From Planctomycetaceae bacterium (lineage in GTDB: Bacteria; Planctomycetota; Planctomycetia; Planctomycetales; Planctomycetaceae), in NCBI GenBank assembly GCA_003445035.1, contig DLVV01000220.1, positions 1 to 12,904 on the forward strand: 12,904 nucleotides of DNA, written 5' to 3'. Positions 6,791-12,904 of the stretch are shown piece after piece; the first letter of the stretch is position 1; each line of letters opens with the position of its first letter. A program made the translations under genes and the position numbers. Under the pieces are notes generated by a model that worked only from the letters and a program-made list of their open reading frames with translations, was not told the DNA's origin and did not search any database.

Positions 6791-8242
6791 CTAGACGTCG
6801 TTGGCCGACGGCACGACGAACGGCTTGCGGTACTCGCGCGTCAGGTGCGGGTTGGCCTGCTTGGATCCCGAACTGATGAAGATTTCCTTCTTCGGGTCCA
6901 GTTGCAGGGACTGGCCGGCGATCAACTGCTGGGAGGCCAGGTCGACCTTGTTGCCGGCCAGGTGGCCGACGACCCGACCGAGCGTCGCGGTCGCCTCGTC
7001 GTCGCCGTCGAACCGCTTCTGCAGGTCGGCCACCGAGATGGCCTGGCCGAGGCGGTAGGAGACGTTGCCGAGGTGGCACAGGGCGCTGGAGAGGTGGCCG
7101 TTCTCAATGTCGGCGTTGAGATCGGTGTGCTTCCTGCTGCGGACAGCCGAGACAAAGTTGGCGAAGTGATCACCACCGGCGCTGAACTTCTTGACCATCT
7201 TTCCCTCGGGATCGAAGGCGGCTCCGCCGTTGTAGCTGGAGAGCACGACATAGCCTTCGGAGCCTTCGAAGATCACGCCCACGCCGGCGCCTTTCAGCCG
7301 GTCGGTCGGCAGGCCACGGACCTCGAAGACCAACCGCTTGTCGCCGTAGTCGTGGATGCTGACCTGGGTGTTGGCCGTATCACCGGCATCGACATATCCC
7401 AGCCGTCCACCGTAGCTGCGCACCGAGTGTCCAATGTGGTCGACACCCAGGCCCCAACGGGCGATGTCCATCTGGTGGATGCCCTGGTTGCCCAGGTCAC
7501 CATTGCCGTAGTCCCACTGCCAGTGCCAGTCGTAGTGGAAACGGGGTCGGCTGAGAGTCTTCTCGGCCGCGGGGCCCAGCCACAGGCTGTAGTCGACGCT
7601 GGCCGGGGCCTTGTACTTGCCGCGGGCTCCAATCGAGCCGCGCCGCTTGTAGCACAGGCCGCGTGCGACACTGACCTTGCCGATCTTGCCCTGGTGGACG
7701 TGATCGATGGCCTGGATGGTGCCACCCATCGAGCGGCACTGGGTGCCGGTCTGGACGATCTTGCCGTACTTGCGGGCGGCCTGCACGATCCGTCGGCCTT
7801 CGCTGACGTTGTGGCTGACCGGCTTCTCGACGTAAACGTCCTTGCCGGCCTGGATGGCCCAGATGGCGGCCAGGGCGTGCCAGTGGTTGGGGGTGGCAAT
7901 CGACACGATGTCGATCGACTTGTCCTCGAAGGCCTTCCTCATGTCCTTGAGGTACTGAGGCTTGCGGCCCGAGCTGTTGCCGACCTTTTCTGCTCGCTGA
8001 CGTCCGATGGCTTCATCGGGATCGACGACGGCCACGACCTCGGTGTCCTTCCGACGAGAAAAGGCACTCAGGTGCGATTGCCCACGCCCACGGACGCCGA
8101 CGACCGCCACTTGCAGTCGCTCGTTGGGACTCTTTGACTGCTTTTCCGCCGCCGGCACGAAGGTCGGGGCTCCGGCCACGGCCGCAGCGGCGGCAGTCAG
8201 CATGGATTGTTCGAGGAAGTCGCGACGTGTCTTTTGTGCCAT
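6791..8242 (-). CDS. Gfo/Idh/MocA family oxidoreductase with twin-arginine signal
   Basis: A 483-aa NAD(P)-dependent oxidoreductase of the glucose-fructose oxidoreductase/inositol dehydrogenase/MocA family, in the larger secreted form typical of planctomycetes. The Tat leader has TRRDFL at 5-10 and an Ala-rich hydrophobic stretch to about residue 31. The Rossmann nucleotide motif is GVRGRG at 49-54. TPNHWH at 117-122 and the family's catalytic EKP at 139-141 follow. The C-terminal half has the usual aromatic-rich block 'DWHWQWDYGNGDLGNQG'. An AGGAG ribosome binding site (8252-8256 on the complementary strand) sits 9 bases before the ATG and supports the start. Being Tat-exported with NAD(P) folded in is characteristic of glucose-fructose oxidoreductase relatives. 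A sugar or polyol substrate is likely but not identified. It is flanked by a clear terminator downstream and 169 bp of non-coding DNA upstream. Confidence 0.93.
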   Translation of the reverse strand: MAQKTRRDFLEQSMLTAAAAAVAGAPTFVPAAEKQSKSPNERLQVAVVGVRGRGQSHLSAFSRRKDTEVVAVVDPDEAIGRQRAEKVGNSSGRKPQYLKDMRKAFEDKSIDIVSIATPNHWHALAAIWAIQAGKDVYVEKPVSHNVSEGRRIVQAARKYGKIVQTGTQCRSMGGTIQAIDHVHQGKIGKVSVARGLCYKRRGSIGARGKYKAPASVDYSLWLGPAAEKTLSRPRFHYDWHWQWDYGNGDLGNQGIHQMDIARWGLGVDHIGHSVRSYGGRLGYVDAGDTANTQVSIHDYGDKRLVFEVRGLPTDRLKGAGVGVIFEGSEGYVVLSSYNGGAAFDPEGKMVKKFSAGGDHFANFVSAVRSRKHTDLNADIENGHLSSALCHLGNVSYRLGQAISVADLQKRFDGDDEATATLGRVVGHLAGNKVDLASQQLIAGQSLQLDPKKEIFISSGSKQANPHLTREYRKPFVVPSANDV

Positions 8243-8375
8243 CGTCCGGATCTCCTGTGACTTGTGGATCGAGGTGTCTGTGTCTTGTCGTTTTGGTGGT
8301 CCCGGGGGCGAACGTCGTGGTCGTCTTTGACCCGCCCCGCGGACGCGATTGTCATCAAGGGTGACCGTCCAGTCT

Positions 8376-8406
8376 AGCCGGGGTTGGCCGGACGGATCAA
8401 CCGGCT
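8376..8406 (-). terminator. Hairpin just after the LarA-like gene, possible terminator
   Basis: AGCCGG plus TTG (8376-8386, two bulged bases) pair with CAA plus CCGGCT (8398-8406) around an 11-base loop. It lies 5 bases past the stop of the minus-strand LarA-like gene. No T-run follows on that strand, so a termination role is uncertain. The rest of the 169-bp gap up to 8243 shows only the ribosome binding site of the oxidoreductase; I found no convincing promoter in it. Confidence 0.3.
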
Positions 8407-8411
8407 GGCGA

Positions 8412-9656
8412 TCACTCGCTGACCCGGATTCTTCCGTAGGCGTGCTGGGCGTTTTCGATGATCACGCACTGCCCGGGCAATTCGAGCAGCCTGCCGATTT
8501 CGTCGGGGTGTTCCAGCGGCGTGATGAAAAGGTCTTCGACGAGGTCACTGTCGAGTTGGCTCAGCAGGTAAACACGGGCCCAGTCGGCCGCCTCGACACA
8601 CTGGGTGGCGGGCACCAGGTCCGCGGGTGCCAGGGACTTCAGTGGCGAGAGTGCCTCGGACGGGGTATCGGCACCCCGGATGAGTTTCAGGCCGTCACCG
8701 GGTGTTTCGTTGAGGTCGGTCAGCAGCAGGATCCGCCCCTCGTGCGTGACCAGGTTGCGGGCCACTGCCAGGGCCCGGCCGACCTGGCTCCACCCGTGTC
8801 CGCCGGCATCGGATTCGATCGAGGCGACGACGATATCCGAGCGTTCTTCCAGTTCGACCCGCCAGGCTTCTTCGAGACACACCCGGGCTGCCTGAAAGAC
8901 AGATTCGGGGCACCCGGCCCACACGCCGGCCACGCCCGATCCGGCTGCCGGTACGACCTGCACGCAGAACTGGACGCCCAGCAGCCAGCCGACATCATCG
9001 ACGAGTTGCCGGAGCGGCCGCTGGTCGGCCGGTTCCAGTTCCCGGTGGCCCTCTCCGAGTGCCCGGGTGATCGATTCGGCATTGGACAACCCGGGATAGA
9101 GCACGCTGTGGGTGCCCCGGTAACCGAGCACCGAGTCGAAGGCGACCGGCCCGACCGGGATCACGAGGTCTGCCGCGATCAACTCGCCGGCCAGGTACAC
9201 TCGCTCTCCGGACGACGACGTGGCCAGGTACTGTCCACCCTCGGCCTCGTCGGGATCGTGGATTTGCCACGTGATCCGCTCGGCGACATCCCCGGGCAAA
9301 GCCGAGCGGGGATCGGCCGTCGCCCCGGGCTGTGAACTCCGCGGTTGCAGCACCAGCACGTCGCTGGGTTCGACGTCTCTGAGAGCCAGCACGTCCCAGA
9401 TTGCGGCCAGGATCGTTTCGGCGGCGGGCGTGTCGGCGTCCAGGGCGATGACGATGTGGTCACCGGGAATCACGGCCTGTTCAAGTGGCGGGAAGTCCAG
9501 CGGTGTGGCCAGCACGCCGCGGATTGATGATTCGAGCGTTTCGAGTTGTTCGGGAGCCTCACGGCGTGCGACCAGTCGATCGGCATCGACCGGCAATGCC
9601 AAACGGCCGGCATGGCCATATCGCACGTCAACTGTGAGGGGGTTGGGTTTGCTCAC
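8412..9656 (-). CDS. LarA-like (DUF2088/lactate racemase fold) protein lacking the catalytic residues
   Basis: About 414 aa, similar in layout to the LarA lactate racemase family. Family-like stretches are 'DVRYGHAGRLALP' (10-22), 'ATPLDFPPLEQAVIPGDHIVIALDADTP' split over 50-77, and 'VLGYRGTHSVLYPGLSNAESI' beginning near 176. LarA uses a nickel-pincer nucleotide attached to a lysine in its GGRKSVLPG segment, plus conserved histidines, one in a TGTHRP segment. Here the aligned segments are YRGTHSVLYPG, with Ser at the lysine position, and LQPRSSQPG, with no His. So lactate racemase activity is unlikely. No larB, larC or larE gene is in view. The start is uncertain: GTG at 9656 is chosen because family similarity begins just after it; a TTG at 9692 is also open. 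Neither has a clear ribosome binding site. It diverges from the sigma factor gene. Confidence 0.8.
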   Translation of the reverse strand: MSKPNPLTVDVRYGHAGRLALPVDADRLVARREAPEQLETLESSIRGVLATPLDFPPLEQAVIPGDHIVIALDADTPAAETILAAIWDVLALRDVEPSDVLVLQPRSSQPGATADPRSALPGDVAERITWQIHDPDEAEGGQYLATSSSGERVYLAGELIAADLVIPVGPVAFDSVLGYRGTHSVLYPGLSNAESITRALGEGHRELEPADQRPLRQLVDDVGWLLGVQFCVQVVPAAGSGVAGVWAGCPESVFQAARVCLEEAWRVELEERSDIVVASIESDAGGHGWSQVGRALAVARNLVTHEGRILLLTDLNETPGDGLKLIRGADTPSEALSPLKSLAPADLVPATQCVEAADWARVYLLSQLDSDLVEDLFITPLEHPDEIGRLLELPGQCVIIENAQHAYGRIRVSE

Positions 9657-9705
9657 CGGTCTGGGGCACTTCTGGAGGCAGGCGGCCGTCAAACTTGTCG
9701 TGATT

Positions 9706-9767
9706 CCGGTTATACTCCCGGGTCGGGTGGCGGCACCGAATGCGGGACACCCGTTTGCCGGTTATAC
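9706..9767. promoter_or_regulatory. Divergent promoter region with two copies of CCGGTTATAC
   Basis: The same 10-mer occurs at 9706-9715 and 9758-9767, 52 bp apart, in the gap between the LarA-like gene and the sigma factor gene. The copies are extended by near matches: TTCCGGTTATACT and TGCCGGTTATACC. Each holds a -10-like core on both strands (TATACT/TATACC forward, TATAAC reverse). No good -35 lies at a normal distance. It may be a pair of binding sites for a regulator or paired divergent -10 elements. Confidence 0.4.
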
Positions 9768-9812
9768 CGAGTCACCAAACAGAATCCGACCTTGAGGATG
9801 GCTGCAAGCCGC

Positions 9813-9816
9813 GGAG
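9813..9816 (+). promoter_or_regulatory. Ribosome binding site that sets the sigma factor start
   Basis: GGAG ends 9 bases before the ATG at 9826. This is the reason for preferring it to the in-frame TTG at 9817, which sits directly against the same GGAG with no spacing. Confidence 0.6.
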
Positions 9817-9825
9817 TTGAAATCG

Positions 9826-10566
9826 ATGCTCAGCAGTGACACGGATGGACCCGCCGACGTTCCGGTGACGGTTGATCCCGATCGGCTGATGGTTCGGATT
9901 CAGCAGGGGGACGTTGCGGCGTTCGAGTCTCTGGTGGCCGCGTTCGAACAGCCACTTCAGCGATTCTTCATAGCCAACACCAACGACGTGCACCTTGCCG
10001 AAGACCTTGCACAGGAGACGCTGCTGCGGGTTTCCAGCAAGGCCTGGAACTACATCCCGTGTGGCCGGTTTCGCGGCTGGCTGTTTCGCATCGCCCGCAA
10101 TCTCCTGGTCGACTCGGTCCGGGACATGTCCCGCGACGCACTGGTTCATTCGGTGCGGGTCTTCGACGGGACCGGCGACGTGATGGTGGTCGAAACACTG
10201 GAATTCGATCATGGAGCATCGGCGAGATCGCGTCCCGACCACCATGTCGCGTCGGTCGAGAATGTGGCTCGGATTCGCGAGCTGATTCTCGAGATTCCCG
10301 AAGAGCAGCGGCTGGTGATGACCCTGGTCGAGCAGACCGACATGATGCTCAGCGAGATCGCCACGGTCCTGGAGATTCCGCTGGGGACGTGCAAGAGCCG
10401 CCTGAGACTGGCACGTCAGCGGCTGGCCGAACTGCTGGGACAGCGGGGGATACTGTCGGATCAGCATCCCGTCGTCCGCCGTTGGGCCAGGCCCGTGTTG
10501 CCGATTCCCGCTCGTGGCCGGTCCCGGGCGAATGCGCTAGAATTGAAGAAACCGGTCACAATCTGA
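9826..10566 (+). CDS. RNA polymerase sigma factor, sigma-70 family, ECF type
   Basis: A 246-aa ECF-type sigma factor. It should bind core RNA polymerase and redirect it to a small set of promoters. Region 2 spans about residues 20-100, with 'AEDLAQETLLRV' at 58-69 and 'FRGWLFRIARN' at 82-92. An acidic linker covers about 101-145. Region 4 runs from about 148 to 203 with the helix-turn-helix 'SEIATVLEIPLGTCKSRLRLARQRL' split over 176-200. The linker and a ~43-residue basic, Pro/Arg-rich tail after region 4 make it longer than the usual 170-190 aa. No anti-sigma gene with a membrane segment lies next to it. The gene downstream, 95 bp later, is a PspA/IM30 relative, so an envelope-related response is a reasonable guess. 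The 10-bp repeat upstream could be its own control site. Confidence 0.92.
   Translation: MLSSDTDGPADVPVTVDPDRLMVRIQQGDVAAFESLVAAFEQPLQRFFIANTNDVHLAEDLAQETLLRVSSKAWNYIPCGRFRGWLFRIARNLLVDSVRDMSRDALVHSVRVFDGTGDVMVVETLEFDHGASARSRPDHHVASVENVARIRELILEIPEEQRLVMTLVEQTDMMLSEIATVLEIPLGTCKSRLRLARQRLAELLGQRGILSDQHPVVRRWARPVLPIPARGRSRANALELKKPVTI
10538..10543 (+). promoter_or_regulatory. Possible -10 element for the PspA-like gene
   Basis: TAGAAT lies in the last codons of the sigma gene, within GCTAGAATTG, about 120 bases before the PspA-like ATG. The hexamer 17 bases upstream, TGGCCG, is a poor -35. It could give the PspA-like gene its own transcript within the operon. The gap 10567-10661 also holds TTGGCT twice, at 10611 and 10626, without a clear role. 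Confidence 0.15.
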
Positions 10567-10661
10567 CCAACGCCGGTGATCTTTTTCGGGCCCGCATCCG
10601 TTGTCTACAGTTGGCTCTTTACGTGTTGGCTACCGGGATCAGCTGATCGAGGCACGCGGCG

Positions 10662-11213
10662 ATGAGCTACTTCACACGCCTGACCGACATCGTTACCTGT
10701 AACCTTTCGGATCTCCTCGACGGAGAATCCGATCCGCAGGTGGCGATCACGCAGATCATCGTTGAGATCGAACGTGGGGTGGCCAGTGCCGAGCGGAGCA
10801 TGACGACGGCGTCGTCGACCCGGGAACGGCTCCGACGTGAACTCGACGAGCACCGTGAACGGATCGATCACTGGAATGACCAGGCCCGCAACTGGCTGAA
10901 GACCGGAGACGAGCGACAGGCCCGGCTGAGCCTGATCTGCAAGAGCGAGGTCGAGGACCTGGTGGCCGGACTCACCCAGCAACTCGATGCTGCCATCGCG
11001 ACGTGTGACCACATGTCGACCACTTTTCGGGCGCTGCAGGCCCGGCTGGCCGAAGCCGGCCGCCGCAAGCAGGGACTGGCCCAGGGAGCGACACTGGCCG
11101 AATCCGAGACGGTCGTGCCTCGGGAGCCGGAGAGTGTGGATTCGGCGAGGGCGGAGCGGATCGAGGACGAGCTGAGCCGATTACGGGCCGAACTCGAAGG
11201 TGAAGCCGACTGA
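10662..11213 (+). CDS. PspA/IM30 (Vipp1) family coiled-coil protein, short form
   Basis: A 183-aa, almost wholly helical protein of the PspA/IM30 family. These ESCRT-III-like proteins line the inner face of the cytoplasmic membrane and stabilise it under stress. The N-terminal 'MSYFTRLTDIVTCNLSDLLD' followed by 'ESDPQVAITQIIVEIE' matches the amphipathic helix and first hairpin helix of the family. Long charged coiled-coil stretches follow at about 29-75 and 82-130. The central 'NWLKTGDERQARLSLICK' corresponds to the family's 'AL..G.ddLAr.AL..k' block. It is shorter than typical PspA (about 220 aa), and the C-terminal part after about residue 135 is low-complexity and acidic, ending in a short helix. 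A GAGG ribosome binding site is 9 bases before the ATG. It follows the sigma factor gene and probably shares its transcript. Confidence 0.85.
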   Translation: MSYFTRLTDIVTCNLSDLLDGESDPQVAITQIIVEIERGVASAERSMTTASSTRERLRRELDEHRERIDHWNDQARNWLKTGDERQARLSLICKSEVEDLVAGLTQQLDAAIATCDHMSTTFRALQARLAEAGRRKQGLAQGATLAESETVVPREPESVDSARAERIEDELSRLRAELEGEAD

Positions 11214-11224
11214 CGCGGGGCGTC
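11212..11224. terminator. Tiny hairpin between converging stop codons
   Basis: GACGC (11212-11216) and GCGTC (11220-11224) pair around a GGG loop, filling the whole space between the PspA-like stop and the cysteine-hydrolase stop. There is no T-run. It is a weak structure and may have no function. Confidence 0.2.
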
Positions 11225-12136
11225 TCACTTGTTGCCGACGACCGGGTCGGCCGATCCGGGCACGATCCGCGTCAGGTCTGCTCCCAGCAACGACGGACAC
11301 CAGTAGGTCTCGATGTGTTCGACGACCAGTTCGGTTCCTCGGGTGTGGCTCACAAACGGGGCCTGTCTCGGATCGTACATCGCGTCGGTCAGATCGCGGG
11401 CCAGGGCGACGTTGAAGCCCAGGCCAACCATCTGGCGGATGCCGAACGGTCGGCCCAGCACGCACATGTTGGTGTGCACGCCCATCAGCACCACGTTGCG
11501 GATGCCCTCTCGGTGGAGCACGTTGTAGATCTCCTGGCCGCTGTGGCTCACGCCGTCGAAACCCGTGATCTTGATCGCGTCGTGCTGCTTCGAGAACCTC
11601 CGCACGGCCTTGCCGACGACCGGGTCATCGCAGGGCTGTTTCGAGACATCCACGGGCAGTTCGGGCTCTCGCTCGGGATCCCGATAGCACCAGCCCTTCA
11701 GCGGGATCGGTGTCTTGGTGGCCGGGGCCAGCTTCATCCTCCAGCGATGTGCCGTCTTGGCGTAGACATCCATGCACCCGCTGGGGGCGTGGATGATCAA
11801 CATGCCGTGAGCTCGTGCGGCAGTGATCACGCGGTTCATTCTCGGTGCCATCGCGTCGACGCGTTGAGCGGCCAGGAGGCAGTAATGGCCGTTCCACATG
11901 TCGCAGATGATCACGGCCGTCTCCGCGGCGGTCCATTCCACCTTCCGTGTCCGTTCTCGGACTTTTCCAGCCGGTGTTTTCTGTCGGTCCCGCAGTGTGA
12001 CCGACAGACGACCGGGAACGCGGGGTCGCTTGGCCAGCGCTTCGGTTTTCACGTCCTTGGTGGGTTCGGCCGGCTTCTCGGCAGCCGTCAACGGTGACAC
12101 CAACAGGGCCAGCAACAGCAGAGCGGGGATGCGCAT
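11225..12136 (-). CDS. Exported isochorismatase-like cysteine hydrolase
   Basis: A 303-aa protein with a Sec signal peptide (MRIPALLLLALLVSPLTAAE, cleavage likely after residue 19) and an isochorismatase-like hydrolase fold from about residue 68. This superfamily hydrolyses amides or vinyl ethers through an Asp-Lys-Cys triad. The Asp is D79 in VIICDMWNGHYC and the Cys is C225 in MGVHTNMCVLGRPFG, both in the standard places. The Lys is not assigned with confidence. A linker of about 45 charged residues follows the signal peptide. The export signal is unusual because most family members are cytosolic. The substrate is unknown. It lies 39 bp downstream of the di-haem cytochrome gene and is probably in its operon. 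No clear ribosome binding site precedes the ATG, which is the only start that gives a full signal peptide. Confidence 0.88.
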   Translation of the reverse strand: MRIPALLLLALLVSPLTAAEKPAEPTKDVKTEALAKRPRVPGRLSVTLRDRQKTPAGKVRERTRKVEWTAAETAVIICDMWNGHYCLLAAQRVDAMAPRMNRVITAARAHGMLIIHAPSGCMDVYAKTAHRWRMKLAPATKTPIPLKGWCYRDPEREPELPVDVSKQPCDDPVVGKAVRRFSKQHDAIKITGFDGVSHSGQEIYNVLHREGIRNVVLMGVHTNMCVLGRPFGIRQMVGLGFNVALARDLTDAMYDPRQAPFVSHTRGTELVVEHIETYWCPSLLGADLTRIVPGSADPVVGNK

Positions 12137-12175
12137 GGTGAGAGTCTCGTGGTGAATGGTCCGGGGTTGGCGGAT

Positions 12176-12904
12176 TCAAATCGACCTGAGGTAGGCGATC
12201 AGGTCGTCGAGTTGTGATTTCGAGAGTGGTTTGCCGGTCAGTTTTTCGGGGCGGTGGTGCTTGCCCAGAACGTCCTCCAGGCTGCGGGCGCGTCCATCGT
12301 GCAGGAATCGGCGTTTGTCGTGCAGTCCCCGGAGGCTGGGAGGATTGAACTCGGGGTAGAACAGGCGGGGAGACTCGAGACCGACCTTGTAGGTGGCGGC
12401 GGTGGTGTAGTCCTTCCCGGCGTGACAATCGGTGCAGCCGGCCCGGGTCTCGAACAGCCGTTTTCCACGACGGGCCGCATCCTCCAGTTGACCGTCGGCC
12501 CGAAGATGGGGGCTGACCGGATGCCGAAGAGATCCGAGGTAGGCGATCATCGCGCGGATGTCTCCGTCGGTCGGCGTGGATTCGGTCGAGAGCGTGTCGT
12601 GGAGCGATTTGCGGATGCTCGCCGGCAGGCTCTGTTGCCAGCCGTGCCAGGTCCACGGTCCCGTGCGGGTCACTCCCCGCAGCGACGGGGTCAACTTGTA
12701 GGTGTCGTGGTTGCCGTCATTGAGCGTGTCGAAGGTCTGGCCGTTGGTGTGACCGCCGGGGTGGCACGAGCTGCAACTGAACCAGCCGTCGCGGGATCGA
12801 TCGGCGTCATGGAAGATCTGTTCCCCTCGCCGCACGAGGGTGGGTTCCGGAGCCCGGCCCAGCTTGATGACCCTGAGGTTTCGGGCGGTGGCGGCATCGA
12901 CGAT
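12176..12904 (-). CDS. Di-haem cytochrome c / beta-propeller protein, 3' part only
   Basis: The frame is open from the window edge, so the N-terminus is missing; 242 residues are visible. The first ~20, 'VDAATARNLRVIKLGRAPEP', resemble the last blade of a YVTN-type beta-propeller. The planctomycete architecture of a propeller followed by a cytochrome c-peroxidase-like region is therefore likely. Two haem-binding sites are clear: CSSCH (bases 12761-12775) and CTDCH (12422-12436), about 113 residues apart. After them, 'RRFLHDGRARSLEDVLGKHH' matches the 'MHDGR..tLeeVv.hh' block of cytochrome c peroxidase/MauG relatives. The protein is expected to act outside the cytoplasmic membrane as an electron carrier or peroxidase-like enzyme. 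An internal GTG at 12835 is open but would cut the propeller link, so I do not use it as the start. The exported cysteine hydrolase follows 39 bp downstream. Confidence 0.88.
   Translation of the reverse strand: MVDAATARNLRVIKLGRAPEPTLVRRGEQIFHDADRSRDGWFSCSSCHPGGHTNGQTFDTLNDGNHDTYKLTPSLRGVTRTGPWTWHGWQQSLPASIRKSLHDTLSTESTPTDGDIRAMIAYLGSLRHPVSPHLRADGQLEDAARRGKRLFETRAGCTDCHAGKDYTTAATYKVGLESPRLFYPEFNPPSLRGLHDKRRFLHDGRARSLEDVLGKHHRPEKLTGKPLSKSQLDDLIAYLRSI

Noticed and set aside
5773..6876. Plus-strand open frame of 367 codons across the DUF1573 gene
   Set aside because: It is antisense to DUF1573, crosses the intrinsic terminator and enters the oxidoreductase antisense strand; no domain seen.
6845..8137. 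Plus-strand open frame of 430 codons across the oxidoreductase
   Set aside because: It is an antisense shadow of the Gfo/Idh/MocA gene, rich in Val/Asp/Ala as expected from reverse-reading its codons.
8412..9656. Annotation as lactate racemase (larA)
   Set aside because: The cofactor lysine and the histidine segment are replaced and no cofactor-synthesis genes are nearby, so only fold-level similarity is claimed.
9695..9716. TTGTCG and TATACT as a -35/-10 pair
   Set aside because: The spacing is 10 bases, far from the 16-18 needed.
9817..9825. TTG at 9817 as sigma factor start
   Set aside because: The Shine-Dalgarno sequence touches it directly, while the ATG at 9826 has proper spacing.

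Overview
The window reads as ordinary, high-GC chromosomal DNA of a planctomycete, probably from the Pirellulales/Planctomycetales. The diagnostic content is a twin-arginine DUF1501 protein, a twin-arginine Gfo/Idh/MocA oxidoreductase, a DUF1573 exported protein and a beta-propeller/cytochrome c protein with CxxCH haem sites. These are large paralogous families in that phylum. I saw no rRNA, tRNA, CRISPR array, transposase or integrase. Genes are closely packed and only short gaps are non-coding.

Left block (1-2407, + strand): a possible 3' end of an endonuclease/exonuclease/phosphatase-like gene runs by a TGATG overlap into a PlsC-type lysophospholipid acyltransferase. A second TGATG overlap leads to an unrecognised 169-aa protein, followed 34 bp later by an HpcH/HpaI-type aldolase. 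This looks like one transcription unit. It converges with hemL (2418-3716, -), the glutamate-1-semialdehyde aminotransferase of the C5 tetrapyrrole pathway.

Middle block (3830-9656, - strand): in transcription order, a LarA-like protein that lacks the family's catalytic residues, a secreted Gfo/Idh/MocA oxidoreductase ending in a clear intrinsic terminator, a DUF1573 exported protein, and a DUF1501 protein with a long C-terminal extension. hemL lies downstream. Apart from hemL, these products are mostly predicted to be exported or to use small organic acids or sugars.

Right block: diverging from the LarA-like gene is an ECF-type sigma factor (9826-10566, +), followed by a short PspA/IM30-family coiled-coil protein (10662-11213, +). 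This pair could be a small envelope-stress unit. It converges with a - strand pair: an exported isochorismatase-fold cysteine hydrolase, and upstream of it a di-haem cytochrome c protein that runs off the right edge.

I do not see a clearly new biological system. The points most worth following up are the catalytically altered LarA homologue, the sigma/PspA pairing with a repeated CCGGTTATAC element in its divergent promoter region, the unassigned C-terminal domain of the DUF1501 protein, the exported cysteine hydrolase paired with a cytochrome, and the unknown gene coupled to plsC.
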